DNA from: JADJOY01 sp016713535 [NCBI: Deltaproteobacteria bacterium]
GTDB taxonomy: Bacteria > JADJOY01
NCBI GenBank assembly: GCA_016713535.1
Contig: JADJOY010000010.1
Span: 124,001-188,000, forward strand
Direction: 5' to 3'
Length of the DNA: 64,000 nucleotides
Shown here: piece by piece, positions 1-11,813 of the stretch
Layout of the letters: every line of letters starts with the position of its first letter
How positions within the stretch are numbered: the stretch's first letter is position 1
The notes under the pieces: model-generated
The model's input: the letters and a program-made list of their open reading frames with translations, nothing else
Told to the model about the DNA's origin: nothing
Database searches by the model: none
Made by a program: the position numbers and the translations under genes

Positions 1-440
1 ATGCCGCAGCGCTCGGCGAGGCGTTTGGCCTCGACCTTGTCGCCGAGAAGGCGCATGGCGCTGACGGGCGGACCGATGAACACGAGCCCCATGCGCGCGC
101 ACAGCTCCGCGAACGCCACCTGCTCGGCGACGAACCCCCACCCAACCCACACCGCCTCCGCGCGCGTCTCGCCGAGCGCGTGCTCGAGCGTGGCGAGGTC
201 GAAGTAGCGGCTCTTCCACTGCCCATCCTTCGGATCGAGGAAGCTCGACGGGCCGAGGTCGAAGCGCTCGTCGGCCTCGCGAACGAAGCGCGCCCCTTGA
301 TCGACCGACGTGTGGAGCGCCACCGTGACGAGACGCCGTGCGGGCGGCGACCCGTGCGATAGCTCGCGCGCGGCGTGAATGAAGCGCATCGCCGGCTCGC
401 CGCGGTCGACGATGGCGATACGCGTGAACTCGTGGACCAT
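1..440 (-). CDS. Biotin carboxylase N-terminal domain (acyl-CoA carboxylase alpha), cut by window edge
   Basis: Reading from the ATG at 440, the product begins MVHEFTRIAIVDRGEPAMRF, which matches the start of biotin carboxylases (I-I-ANRGE-A-R). Further on, VGWGFVAEQVAFAELC and MGLVFIGPP fit the family motif for the second half of the N-terminal lobe, followed by a Lys in GDKVEAKRLA. Biotin carboxylase performs ATP- and bicarbonate-dependent carboxylation of biotin, the first half-reaction of acetyl- or propionyl-CoA carboxylase. GGAGAGGGA lies just before the ATG. The gene follows the PKS stop by 43 bases on the same strand, so it is probably cotranscribed and may supply malonyl-CoA to it (inference). 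The rest, including any biotin-carrier or carboxyltransferase domain, lies outside the window. Confidence 0.82.
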   Translation of the reverse strand, partial: MVHEFTRIAIVDRGEPAMRFIHAARELSHGSPPARRLVTVALHTSVDQGARFVREADERFDLGPSSFLDPKDGQWKSRYFDLATLEHALGETRAEAVWVGWGFVAEQVAFAELCARMGLVFIGPPVSAMRLLGDKVEAKRLAERCG

Positions 441-483
441 GGTCCCTCTCCCCATCCGGAGCGCCGGTGACGGCGCTCGGCGG

Positions 484-3400
484 TCACGCCATCGCAGCGC
501 GCAGCGGTGCCAGCGACTCCTCGTCGACCGGGTCGGGCAGCTCGATCGTGCGGTAACCCCGCAAGGTGACGAGCGTCCGTCCGGCGCCGTCGATCACGTA
601 GGCGTCGATGCCGCCGGCGCGCGCCAGGGTGGCCGCGCGCACCTCGCCAGTCGGCTCGGCGGCGCTCGGGTACACGGTCAACGACTCGATCGCGTGCGGC
701 AGCGCCATGCGCCCCTGTGTGCCGAGCTGCCACACGCCGGCGGTCTGAAAGCACAGCTCGACGAGCCGTGGAGCCGCGAACAGCGGCTGGCTCGGTGGCT
801 CGTGATTGGCGGGCAGATCGGTCGCTAGCCGCGCCACGGCGCCGTTCCCGCCGCGCCAGACCTGCTCGAGCACCCGATACGCGGGACCGTGGAAATAGAC
901 CCGGTAGACGTCGCTCGCCGTGACGCTCGCCCGCTCGGCATCGGGTCCGGGCGGCTCGGACACGCGCGACGCCCGCGGCGCGCTCTTCGAGAGCCTGAGC
1001 CGCGCGGCGAAGTGGGTGGTCGGCTGCGCGCCGACCTGTCCCATCACCGCTCGTGAGGCCACCAACCGGGCATCGGCGAGGAGCTCGTTGCCGTCGCGGC
1101 GGAACTGCGCCACCAACCGCAGGGTGCGCGGCTCGTGGCGATAGAACTTGATCGGCGCGAGGAAGCGCACGTCCTCGACCGCGGCCACGTGCCAGCCGGG
1201 CAGCACCAGGCGCGCGAGCTCGACGAAGCCCTCGATCCCCATCACGCCCGGCAGTACCGGCGTGCCGTCGATCTGGTGATCGTGCAGGAAGGGCTGGGCG
1301 CGGGGATCGAGCGTGACGTCCGCGGCGAGCCCTTCGTGGAGGCGCATGCCGACCACCGAGCCGACCATCGGTCCGGCGTCCCGCGTGACGATCTTCGCCA
1401 CGTCGAGCCCGCCTTGCTCGTCCCACTCCTCGACCAGCACCCCGAGCCGCTGTCCGATCACGAGCTCGCCGCGCGTGGCGCCGCCGGTGAGCTCCCGGCG
1501 GATGATGGGGATCCCCGCCAGCGCCGGCAGCATGTCGATGCCGGCGGCCTCCATCATCTTGGGGATCGAGCCGCGGCTCGCCATGCCGATGCCGCTCCAC
1601 GCCGTCCAGTCGATGACGATCGCGCGGGTCTCCGGACGGTGGATCCGGAGATTCGAGGTGAGCTTGCAGAGAAGGTCGTTGGCGGCGGCGTAGTCGGCCT
1701 GCCCGCCGTTGCCGAAGCGACCGGCCACCGAGCTGAACGCCACGGTCGCGCCGATCGGGGTGTCACCGAGCGCCTTCATCAGGTTGAACCAACCGTCGCT
1801 CTTGACGTCGAAGATCAGGTCGAACTCGGTGGGTGACTTGTCGGGAAGGAAGCGGCTCACCTCGAGGCCGCCGGCGTGCAGCAGCACGTCGATCCGCCCG
1901 CTGGTGCGCTTCGCCTCCGCGACGGCGGCCTCGACCATCGCCGCGTCCCGCAGATCGACGCGGTGATAGTGGGCGCGGCCACCCGCGCTCTCGACGGCGC
2001 GGATCGCCGCGAGCGCCGCCAAGGCGCGCTCGATCCCCGCCAGCTCCTTCTCCACCAGCGCCGGCGTGGCGCGCTCGCCGCGTGCCTTGATTCGCTCGAA
2101 GAGGTCGCGCTTCAACCCCTCCTTGTCGGAGGTGAATCGGGTCAGATCGGGATTGCTCGGATCCGGCGCGGCGACCAGGTCGAGGAGGTGGAAGGTGCCT
2201 CCCGAGGCCGCGGCGAGATCCGCGACGATCGCCGACGTGATGCCCCCCGCGGCGCCGGTGACCAGGAACACCGACTCGCGGTTCAGCTCGAGGCCGTTGG
2301 CGCCGTTGGTCGCCGGTCGCTCCTCGAGCGCCACGCCGAAACGCAGGTCGTCGCACCAGCCGACCTCGACGATGCCCGGGTCGAAGAGGGTCTCGTCGAC
2401 GAGGCGCTGCGCCACCTCCGAGGGCCGTGCCGCGTCCTCGAAGTCGACGGCCTTGACGAGCGCGGCGGGTCGCTCGCGCTTGACGGTCTTGGTGAAACCG
2501 GTGACCGCGCCACCGAGTGGATGCAACGCGCCGATCTCGTCGTAACCGTGGTGCCCACCCAGGCGGGTCGCCGCGACGAGGAAGGTGCCAGGGCTGGCGA
2601 GCACCTCGTAGAGCTTGCGGATCGTGGTGTAGAGGAGCTTGACCCGGAGCGCGAGGGCCGCGCGCCACGCCGCGAGATCGAAGCTCGCGAGGTCTCCTTC
2701 CGGATCGAGCGCGGGGAGCCAGTAGACGCCGCCGATCGGACCCGCTGCGAGCGCTTCGTCGAGCGTGCGCTCGAGCCCCACCGTCGTCGACGCCGGGTCC
2801 AGCTGCAGCACGCGAACGCCACGCTTCTTGAGCTGCCGGACCAGCGCCTTCGCGACACCACTCGCGTCGGGCATGACCACCACGCGCTGCTCGTCGCCGA
2901 GGACGACGTGGGTCGGCTTGGTGAGCGCGAGCGCAGGTCGCAGCACGGCGACCGGCACGCGCCGGGGAATGGCGTTCGCGGCGTCGAGGTCGCACAGGAA
3001 TGCACCGGCCGCTCCAGCCGCAGCCGGGGCCTCGGATGGCCCCGGGGTCGCGGGAGGCGGCGGCGCGCTCGGTTGCGTCGAGACCAGGTCGGGACGGCGA
3101 TCCTTCACGAACCCGATCACGTGACCGAGCGTCGGGAAGTCGCGCAGCTTGAGCGTCTCCTCGCGCGGGATCGCGAACGTCTCGCGCACCGTCGCGAAGA
3201 GCTCCGCCTGCTTCACCGTGTCGATCCCGAGGTCGGCCTCCAGGTCGAGGTCGAGATCGAGCATGTCGCGCGGATAGCCGGTCTTCTCCGCGAACAGCGT
3301 CAGCACCTGCTCGGCGACCGGATCGGCGGCGGCGACCGCCGCAGCCGGTGGTGTCGAGACCAGCTCGGGACGGCGATCCTTCACGAACCCGACCACGTGG

Positions 3401-6400
3401 CCGAGCGTCGGGAAGTCGCGCAGCTTGAGCTTCTCGTCGCGCGGGATCGCGAACGTCTCGCGCACCGTCGCGAACAGCTCCGCCTGTTTCACCGTGTCGA
3501 TCCCCAGGTCCGCCTCCAGGTCGAGCTCCGGATCGAGCATGTCGCGCGGATAGCCGGTCTTCTCCGCGAACAGCGTCAGCACCTGCTCGGCGACCGGATC
3601 GGCGGCGGCGACCGCCGCGGGCACGCCGGGAGCCAACGACGCCGAGCCCACCGGCGGCGACGCGACCGCCGCGGCCGCGGCGACCGGCGCCGCCGGTGGT
3701 GTCGAGACCAGATCGGGCCGGCGATCCTTCACGAACCGACCACGTGACCGAGCGTCGGGAAGTCGCGCAGCCTGAGCTTCTCCTCGCGCGGGATCGCGAA
3801 GGTCTCGCGCACCGTCGCGAAGAGCTCCGCCTGTTTCACCGTGTCGATCCCGAAGTCGGCCTCCAGGTCGAGGTCGAGATCGAGCATGTCGCGCGGGTAG
3901 CCGGTCTTCTCCGCGAACAGCGTCAGCACCTGCTCGGCGACCGGATCGGCGGCGGCGACCGCCGCGGGCACGCCGGGAGCCAACGACGCCGAGCCCACCG
4001 GCGGCGACGCGACCGCCGCGGCCGCGGCGACCGGCGCCGCCGGTGGTGTCGAGACCAGATCGGGCCGGCGATCCTTCACGAACCCGATCACGTGACCGAG
4101 CGTCGGGAAGTCGCGCAGCTTGAGCTTCTCCTCGCGCGGGATCGCGAAGGTCTCGCGCACCGTCGCGAAGAGCTCCGCCTGCTTCACCGTGTCGATCCCG
4201 AGATCGGCCTCCAGGTCGAGGTCGAGATCGAGCATGTCGCGCGGATAGCCGGTCTTCGCCGCGAACAGCGTCAGCACCTGCTCGCCGACCGGATCGGCGG
4301 CGGCGCCCGCCACGGGCACGCCGGGAGCCAACGACGCCGAGCCCACCGGCGGCGACGCGACCGCCGCGGCCGCGGCGACCGGCGCCGCCGGTGGTGTCGA
4401 GACCAGATCGGGACGGCGATCCTTCACGAACCCGACCACGTGGCCGAGCGTCGGGAAGTCGCGCAGCTTGAGCTTCTCCTCGCGCGGGATCGCGAACGTC
4501 TCGCGCACCGTCGCGAAGAGCTCCGCCTGCTTCACCGTGTCGATCCCGAGGTCGGCCTCCAGGTCGAGGTCTTCGGCGAGCATGTCGCGCGGATAGCCGG
4601 TCTTCTCCGCGAACAGCGTCAGTACCTGCTCCTTCACCGCATCCGCTGCCGGGGCCGGCGGCGCGGCCGGAGGGGCCGCGACCGGAGCAACCGCCGGCGC
4701 CGTGGGGCGGCGCGCTTCCGTGGCGCGTGCCTCCGCCGCCGCGTCGACCACGCGCAGCGTGCGCTTCACCACCTCGAGCTCGGCTCCGGCCTGGCCGGCG
4801 ATCTGGTCGAGCCACGCGCTGAACGCCGCGGGATCGGCGATGCGGTAGCGATACCCGAGCTGATCCGGGCTCGGCCGGGAGCCGTCGGGGGTGGCCACCC
4901 ATCGGCACAGCGTCATGCTGATCTGCGAGCCGAAGCCAGCGCCGAGACGGAGCGCGTACCGCACCGGGTACATGCCGCCCTTGGACAGGTTGAGGCGGCC
5001 GAGCTCGGGGTCCGCCTCCTTGAAATTGGCGACAGGCGGGATGAGGCCGGTCTCGAGGGCCTTGATCGCCACCACGTCCTCGATGCCCACGCCCATGGCG
5101 TGACCGGTGAACCCCTTGGTGTTGGCGATCACGATCCGGTCGGCCGCGGCGCCGAACACCTGCCGCAGCGCGCGTACCTCGGCCGCGGCGCTCCCACCCC
5201 GCGCCGGGGTGTACGTCTCGTGCGACACGAACACGGTGTGCGCCGCGATTTCGTCGCGGCGGATACCGTGGCGACGCTCCGCGGTGCTCACCAGCGACTC
5301 CATGACGGCGGCGACGTGCTCGACGTCGATGCGCGTGCCGTGGAAGGCGCTGTTCGCGGTGACGGCCTCGAGCACCTCGCAGATCGGCCTGAGCCCACGG
5401 GCCCGGACGGCGTCGGGGTGCTCGACCACGAACGCGGCGGCACCCATGCCGAGGATCATCCCGTGGCGGCGGCGGTCGAACGGCACTGCCGCCTCCTCGA
5501 CCACGTCGTCGGTCGCGGCCGCGCCGGACGCGAGGAAGCCGGAGCCGATCCATTCGAGGAGGTTGTCGCTGGTGACGTCGTCACCCGCGACCACGATCAC
5601 GCGCCTCGCGCGCCCCTCGCGGATCCAGTCTTCCGCCACCGCGACCGCCTGCGTGGTGCTCGCGCACGCCGCGTTGACGTGTGTGTTCGGGCCGCGCGCG
5701 CCGATCAGCTCCGCGAACTGGGAGTGGCCCATGGCCAGGATGCGGAACAGGAAGCGGCGGTCGAACGTGTAGGGATCCTTCTCGATGGCGCGTGCGATCT
5801 CGTGGATCTGCTCGTCGAGATCGACCAGGAGCCTGAGCGCGCTGGGGGTCGTCTCGTCGACCCGCGCTCGCAGCCGCTCGAGCAACGCGAGCTTCTCGTG
5901 GCGGAGGTGGTCGGCGTGGAAGCGGCCGAGGTCCGCCGCGAACGAGTCGAGCCCAGGGAACGCCGAGGCGAACACCACCGCCGTGTCGTCGCGCAGCGCC
6001 TCCGGCAGCATCCAGCGATCCGGCAGGCGCGTCCCCTTGCTGGTCGTCTTGTAGCGCCGCACCAGCGGAATGCCCGCGTCACGCAGCGCATCGAGGCCCG
6101 CGCCGATCGCGAGGCGTGTGACGACGTCGAGAGCGGGAAGACGCTCGAGGGCGACGCCGAACTCGTCGGCGAGGTCGAACTGGCCGGCGCGTCCGGCGAG
6201 CTTGATCACGTCGCCCGGGCTGTCGATGGTCTCGAAGCTCGCGGCCCCATCGGCCTTCTTGGCGAGGCGCGTGATGTGCTTGTCGAGGATCGCGCGCCGG
6301 AAGCGCGTGGGGATGAGGTCGATGAACTGCTGGCCGTGCAGGATCCGGCCGAGGTTGGCGTCGTCGAAGACCCGCTCGGTTCCCGGTAACCCGAGCGCCG

Positions 6401-9400
6401 CGCCGGTGATCACCACCGGCGCGAGGGCCGCCGCCGGAAGCGTCGTGGGCGTGCCGGCGCCACCGCGATACACCTGCCAGCCGCGCTCGAGCACGTCGGC
6501 GAACATGCGGCCGAGGTCTTCGAGGCTCGCGGGGTCGCGAGGCGCAGGCGAATCCCATGCGAGCGCGGGACGAGCTGCGGGCGGAGCCAGGACGGGCTGC
6601 GGCGAGCGTGGCTCGGCGGGCGCCCGGTCGAGGATCTCGCCAGCGGCGCGCACGCCGGCGCCGAGACCCGCGGCGTAGAGCCCGCACAGCGCCTGACTGA
6701 ACGACACCCGATCCCCGACCTTGGGATGATTCGTGTGCAGCGCGACCACGCCGGGCTGACCGCCGAACACGTCGTCGACGAACCCGGCCAGCGCACGCTT
6801 GGGTCCGACCTCGACGAACAGCCGCACTCCGGATGCGTAGAGCGTCCGCAGCCCCGCCACGAACTGCACCGGCGACGCGACCTGGCGCGCCAGGAGGTCG
6901 AGCATCCGCTCGCGTGCGTCCGGTCCGGTCGGATAGAAGCCGCCGTCGACGTTCGCAACCACCGGGATGCGCGGCGGAGAGAGCCTGAGACGCTCGAGCG
7001 TGCGGCGCAGCGGCTCGCTGGCGGGCGCCACGATCTCGGTGTGGAACGCGTGGCTCACGTTGAGCGGCACCGCGCCGAAGCCGGCGTCGCGGAAGCGCTC
7101 GATCGCCTCGGCCACCGCCGCGCTCGCGCCACCGATCACCGCCTGCTGGTTGCTGTTGAGGTTGGCGATCACCACGTAGCCGTCGATCGAAGACAGGATC
7201 CGCTCGACGTCCTTGAGCGGCGCCATGACCGCAGCCATCCGGCCGTTGTCCGCGACCGAGACGTTGGTCATCTCCCGGCCACGCGCGCTCACGGCCTCCA
7301 GCGCGTCTGCGAACGGCAGGGCGCCCGCCGCCACCAGCGCGGCGTATTCGCCCAGACTGTGCCCCATCACGACGTCGGGAACGACACCGTACGCGGCGAG
7401 GAGCCTCGTGAGGGCGGTGTCGACGGCCAATACGGCGGGCTGGGTGATGGCCGTCTGCCGGAGATGCTCCTCCGCCTGCGCCACGGCGCTCGCTTCCGTC
7501 GCGTCGACGAACACGTAATCGGTGAGGGGCTTGCCGAGCAGCGGCGCCATGACCCGATCGGCCTCGGCGAAGACCTCCTTCACCACGGGCTCGGTGGCGG
7601 CCAGATCCTTCAGCATGTTCACGTACTGAGAGCCCTGACCGGTGTAGAGGAACGCGACCTTCGGCGCGGCTCCCTCGCCCAGGAACAGCCCCTGGCCGCG
7701 CAGCGCTTTCCACGCGACCGGGTTGTCGCCGGCGAGCGCCTTCTTGGCGCGATCGACCTTGGCGGCGAGCTCCGCGGCGTCGCCATGGTCGATGGCGAGG
7801 CGCACCGGTGCACGCAGGTCCGACTCGGCGGGCGGCGCGAACGCGGGGGCGCGTCCGGCGGCGGCCGCGGCGCCGATCGAGGTGAGCCGCGCGAGCAGGT
7901 CGGACCGCGACGCGGCGCTGACGACGAGAGCGCCGCGTAGCGGCGCCTTGAGCGCCGACGAGGCCGAGGCGCGCGTCTCGGCGACGAGCGCGTCCGGGAC
8001 GTCGATCGTTCCCCGATCGCGCCCTCCGCTCAGGCGGCCCGGCACGAACTCCTCGAGCACGAGGTGGAAGTTCGTGCCGCCGAAGCCGAAGGCGCTGAGT
8101 CCCGCGCGGCGCACGCCGCACGCGGGCTCGTCCCACGGCCTGAGCTCGCGGTTGACGGCGAACGGCGAGTGCTCGAAGTCGATGTCGGGGTTGGGGCGTT
8201 CGAAATTGATGCTGGGCGGCAGCACCTTGTCGCGCAACGCCATCACCACCTTGAGCAGGCCAGCCGCGCCGGCGGCCGCCTTGAGGTGACCGATGTTCGA
8301 CTTGACGGAGCCGAGCGCGATCGAGCCGCGTGCCACCGGGCTCGCCCCGAAGACCTCGGTGAGGCTCTGGGTCTCGACGACGTCGCCGACCCGCGTGGAC
8401 GTGCCGTGCCCTTCGACGAGGGTCGCGGTGGCGGGCGACAGCGCCGCGTTCTCCCACGCGCGCGTGATGGCGAGCTTCTGGCCCACGGGGTTGGGCGCGG
8501 TGATCCCCTTGCCCTTCCCGTCGCTCGACCCGCCGACGCCGCGGATGACGGCGTGGACACGGTCGCCGTCGCGCTCCGCGTCCGCGAGACGCTTGAGGAG
8601 GAACACGGCCGCGCCTTCCCCCATCACGAAGCCGTCGGCGCCCGCCGCGTAGGGACGCGTGCCGGTGGCCGAGAGCGCGCCGATCTTGGAGAACTTCACG
8701 TAGGCGCTCGGCCCCATGTTGCGATCGATGCCGCCGGCGATGGCGGTGTCGAAGTCGCGCTCGTCGAGCCCTTCGATCGCGGCGCCGATCGCCGCCATGG
8801 CGGACGCGCAAGCCGCGTCGACGACGAAGTTCGGCCCCCGGAAGTTGAAGAGGTTCGCGACGCGGCCCGCGATGCAGTTCGAGAGCTCACCGGGCATGGT
8901 GTCCTCGGTGATGTCCGGCAGACGGGCACGCATGGAGCGTTGAAGCTCGGCGGTGATCGCGGCGCGCAGCTCGAGCGGCAGCGTGCCGAAGCTCGGCGCG
9001 CTCGCCAGGCTCTCGGCGTACTCCGGGAAGAACACGCGGAGCGCCGTCAGGTAGTGCCTCTCGCCCGCCATCGCGTTGCCGAGGATCACGGCGGTCCGAT
9101 CGAGGTCGAGCTTGCGACCCGGATAGCCGAAGTCCGCGAGCGCCTCGCGCACGCAGGCGACCGCCCATTTCTGGCCGTCGTCCATCGCCTCCGAGACCGC
9201 CGGAAGGATCCGCATCCCCCACGCGAGGGGATCCCAGCGCCAATCGCGGACCCATCCACCGAGCTTCGAGTAGGACTTCTCGGGCGCCTTGGGATCGGGG
9301 TCGAAGTAGAGGCGTGGATCCCAGCGGTCGGGCGTCACGTCGGAGATGCTGTAGCGCCCGGCCTGGACGTTGTTCCAGAAGGCGTTGGCGTCGGGCGCGT

Positions 9401-9458
9401 CCGGGAGGATCGCGCCCACGCCCACGATGGCGATAGCACGGTGTGCGGTGGCTTCCAT
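484..9458 (-). CDS. Giant iterative PKS / PUFA-synthase-like lipid synthase, KS-AT-KS-ACPx5-KR-DH (one frameshift)
   Basis: After repair of one missing base near 3736 this is one protein of about 2,991 residues. Domains: KS1 (~1-470, Cys217 in DAACAS, EGHGT, NIGH); AT (~600-900, Ser701 in GHSLGEY, malonyl-type HAFH at 803-806); KS2 (~1013-1512, Cys1265 in NAACAS, SHET and NTKGFTGH); five ACPs (modified position 1641, 1757, 1873, 1989, 2081); structural KR half (~2160-2390); catalytic KR (~2395-2650, TGAAGGI, Tyr2590); C-terminal double-hotdog DH (~2690-2985, HDH-x3-G-x-PVLPG). Tandem ACPs followed by KR and DH recall PfaA-type PUFA synthases, but here a second KS that keeps its cysteine sits between AT and ACPs. 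All five ACPs read GIDTVKQ, with Thr where Ser normally carries phosphopantetheine. GAGGA precedes the ATG; the acyl-CoA dehydrogenase ends 19 bases upstream. The likely product is a long-chain or polyunsaturated lipid; its structure cannot be read from sequence. Confidence 0.9.
3090..4640 (-). repeat. Tandem ACP-encoding repeats (period 348, 348, 348, 276 bp)
   Basis: Five near-identical copies of an ACP module lie head to tail inside the PKS gene. The first four are spaced 348 bases apart; the fifth follows after 276 because its Ala/Pro linker is shorter. The linker containing [13 protein letters not shown] is almost unchanged in three copies, so the array was expanded or homogenised recently. 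The single missing base that splits the PKS frame (AACC for AACCC, about 3736) lies in copy 3, where repeats and C-runs make assembly errors likely. Confidence 0.9.
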
Positions 9459-9477
9459 CGAATCCTCGTCGCCGGCT

Positions 9478-11142
9478 TCAGGCCGGCTCGGCGCGGCCGT
9501 AGACGACGTCGGCCACGCGGTCCATGTCCGCGACCATTCCGAGCTGCGCGCGGTGGATGGCCGCGATGCCGGCGGCGCTCTCGAACGACGCGATGTCGCG
9601 CTCCGCCAGGCCGTCGGCGCCCACCACCCAGCGCAACCCTTCGGTGGCCACCTCGAGCGCGGCCTCGCGCGCGAACACCCGGCTCAGCGCGGCGAGCGCC
9701 GGGGCGTCGAAGCGCACGTCGGTCTTCGGATGCGCGGTACCCGCGGCGGCGCGAGCCGCGCGGCGAGCCAGGCTCGCCGCGCCTTCGGCCTTGGCGATCA
9801 GCGCGCCGAGCCTGAAGAGCACGTGCTGGTGACGCGTGAGCCGGCCCGCGCGGGCACGCTCCAGCACCTCGGCGAGCGCATGGCTCGCGAGCGCCGCGAT
9901 GTCGGCCCCGAGGCCCGGCCGCTCGGCATGAAGCGATTCGAGCCGCTTCGCCTCGTCATGGTAGTGGGCGCCGCGGGTCTTGAGGTGAAGCTGCCAGCGG
10001 TCGCGGCTGATGGTCATCTCCATGATCTCCGAGGTGCCTTCGTAGATCGTGGTGATGCGGACGTCGCGCTTGATCTTCTCGACCAGGTACTCCCTCGTGT
10101 ACCCGTAACCGCCGAGTGCCTGGATCGCCGCCTCGGCGGCCGCGTTGCCGGACTCGGTCGCGAGCAGCTTGGCGATGGCGCCCTCGGTGTTCAGCATCTC
10201 GGCGCCTTCGTCGATCCGTTCGCCGACCTCCTCCATGTACGAGCGCGCCGCCTCGAGGCGTACCACGTGCGGGACGATCAGCTTGTGGGTGTAGCCCTGC
10301 TTCTCGGAGAGCGGGCCACCCGCCTGGATGCGGGTGGTCGAGTACGGGATGGCGCGGTCGAGAGCGGCCCAGCCGGCGCCCAGCCCGAAGGCAGCCACCA
10401 TCAGCCGCGTGTAGCCGAACACGGCCTGGGCCTGGACGAGGCCGCGTCCCTCGACGCCCCCGACCACCCGATCGGCGTCGACGTGGACGTCGTCGAGGGT
10501 GAGGGCCGCCGTGTTGCTCGCGCGGATGCCGTGCTTGTCCTCGGGCTTGCCCTTGGCGAAGCCGGGCGCGTCCCGGTCGACGACGAACCAGGTCGGCCCG
10601 CCGGGCGCATTGGCGAGCACGGTGTAGAGGTCGGCGACACCGCCGTTCGAGATCCACTGCTTCGCGCCGTTGATGCGGTACGCGACGACCTCGCCGCCCT
10701 CCTCCACCGGCGTCGCGGTGGTGCGCAGCGAGCCCAGGTCGCTGCCCGCCTCGGGCTCCGTCGCGCCGTAGGCGAACAGGATCCCTTCCTCGGCGATGCG
10801 GCCGATGTAGAGCTTCTTCTGCTCGGGCGTGCCGCCCACCGAGATCGGATCGCTGCCGAGGAAGGTCGCGAGCACGCCCGTCGCGACACCGACGTCGATC
10901 CGGCCCATCTGCTCGCAGATCCGATAGAGGTCGAACGCGCCTCCCCCCATGCCGCCGTACTCCTCGGGGATGAAGAAGAGCTGGATACCGAGCTCGGCGC
11001 CGCACATCTCGCGCACGATCTCCTCGGGGAACTCGTCCCGCGCATCGAGCTCGAGGAGCTTGACCTCGGGCAGACGACGGGTCGCGAACTGGTGCAGCGA
11101 CGCGATCGCAGCGTCGAGCATGTCCTTGTCCAATCCGAGCAT
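9478..11142 (-). CDS. Acyl-CoA dehydrogenase family protein
   Basis: The 554-residue product has the acyl-CoA dehydrogenase order: helical N-terminal domain ([14 protein letters not shown]), beta domain with FAD/substrate motifs ([22 protein letters not shown]), and the C-terminal helical domain with [12 protein letters not shown] and IYEGTSEI. These enzymes introduce a trans-2,3 double bond into acyl-CoA and pass electrons to ETF. At ~150 residues longer than short-chain members it has a C-terminal extension, as in VLCAD-like enzymes. GGAGG precedes the ATG. It is the first gene of the operon with the PKS and carboxylase, so it may desaturate a starter or product of the PKS (inference). The exact catalytic Glu was not assigned. 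Confidence 0.92.
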   Translation of the reverse strand: MLGLDKDMLDAAIASLHQFATRRLPEVKLLELDARDEFPEEIVREMCGAELGIQLFFIPEEYGGMGGGAFDLYRICEQMGRIDVGVATGVLATFLGSDPISVGGTPEQKKLYIGRIAEEGILFAYGATEPEAGSDLGSLRTTATPVEEGGEVVAYRINGAKQWISNGGVADLYTVLANAPGGPTWFVVDRDAPGFAKGKPEDKHGIRASNTAALTLDDVHVDADRVVGGVEGRGLVQAQAVFGYTRLMVAAFGLGAGWAALDRAIPYSTTRIQAGGPLSEKQGYTHKLIVPHVVRLEAARSYMEEVGERIDEGAEMLNTEGAIAKLLATESGNAAAEAAIQALGGYGYTREYLVEKIKRDVRITTIYEGTSEIMEMTISRDRWQLHLKTRGAHYHDEAKRLESLHAERPGLGADIAALASHALAEVLERARAGRLTRHQHVLFRLGALIAKAEGAASLARRAARAAAGTAHPKTDVRFDAPALAALSRVFAREAALEVATEGLRWVVGADGLAERDIASFESAAGIAAIHRAQLGMVADMDRVADVVYGRAEPA

Positions 11143-11813
11143 GGTCGGGCCTCCGAACGAGCACGTCGCGGGTGGGCGCCGACGTGGCGCGCGGTCCGCA
11201 TGCAGTCGTGGTCGCGCCGCGGCGACCCCGGTCGCCGCACGCGGGTGGTTTCGGTCGGTGAGTCGTCGCGCATCTCGACGTGCGCGCGCCTAGGGGATGC
11301 GCGCTACGCGAGATGCGTGCCGCGGCCGCGAGCGTGTCGCGCCGTCGCCTGCGGCCGAGGTCGGGGCGGGTGACGTGGTATCGCGTCCCGCCGCCCGAGG
11401 GGGCACGTCGCGAGGCGCGCACGTCCGCTCCGCCGGCGCGTAGCCGCCGGGGAATGCGCTGAAACCATGAAGGAAGGTCACGCGGGCTCGGATTCGGCGC
11501 GATCACGCGCGCTGTGACCTGGGTCACTCGGCGTGCAGATTCGCACCCTCACGGGGCCGACCCGGCGCGGCCGCGAGGTGGCACGAGCGCGGAGCGAACA
11601 CGTCGGCACCCTGGCCCGCGGCGTGACGGATTGGGCCAGGACGGTGACGATCGGGGCCTCATCGGGTTACCAAGTCGGGACGCTGGCCACCGCGCTCGCC
11701 GCGTCTGAGTTCAGGGAAAAAACACCGGGCGGATCCGGATCGAGCCCGGACCTGCCCGGTGGCGCCGCGTGACCCCTCCGCCACGCGGCGACTTCGACGG
11801 GAGAAGAAGCCGA
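11143..11813. other. Intergenic region upstream of the lipid operon
   Basis: About 670 bases without a convincing gene. Short open frames on both strands are arginine/proline-rich shadows. It should hold the promoter of the acyl-CoA dehydrogenase-PKS operon (minus strand) and the 3' end of the barrel gene. The only clear element is the CRP-like palindrome at 11513-11528. Confidence 0.6.
11513..11528. promoter_or_regulatory. CRP/FNR-type palindrome upstream of lipid operon
   Basis: TGTGACCTGGGTCACT contains the perfect inverted repeat GTGAC-CTGG-GTCAC, i.e. TGTGA-N6-TCAC, the half-site geometry of CRP-family regulators. It lies about 370 bases upstream of the acyl-CoA dehydrogenase start. Similar sites precede ccoI and the small cytochrome c gene. 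The binding protein is unknown. Confidence 0.45.

Noticed and set aside
3696-6389. Long plus-strand open frame (897 codons) opposite the PKS
   Set aside because: Its translation is Arg/Glu/Val-rich with repeats that mirror the ACP array on the other strand; it is the GC-driven shadow of the PKS.
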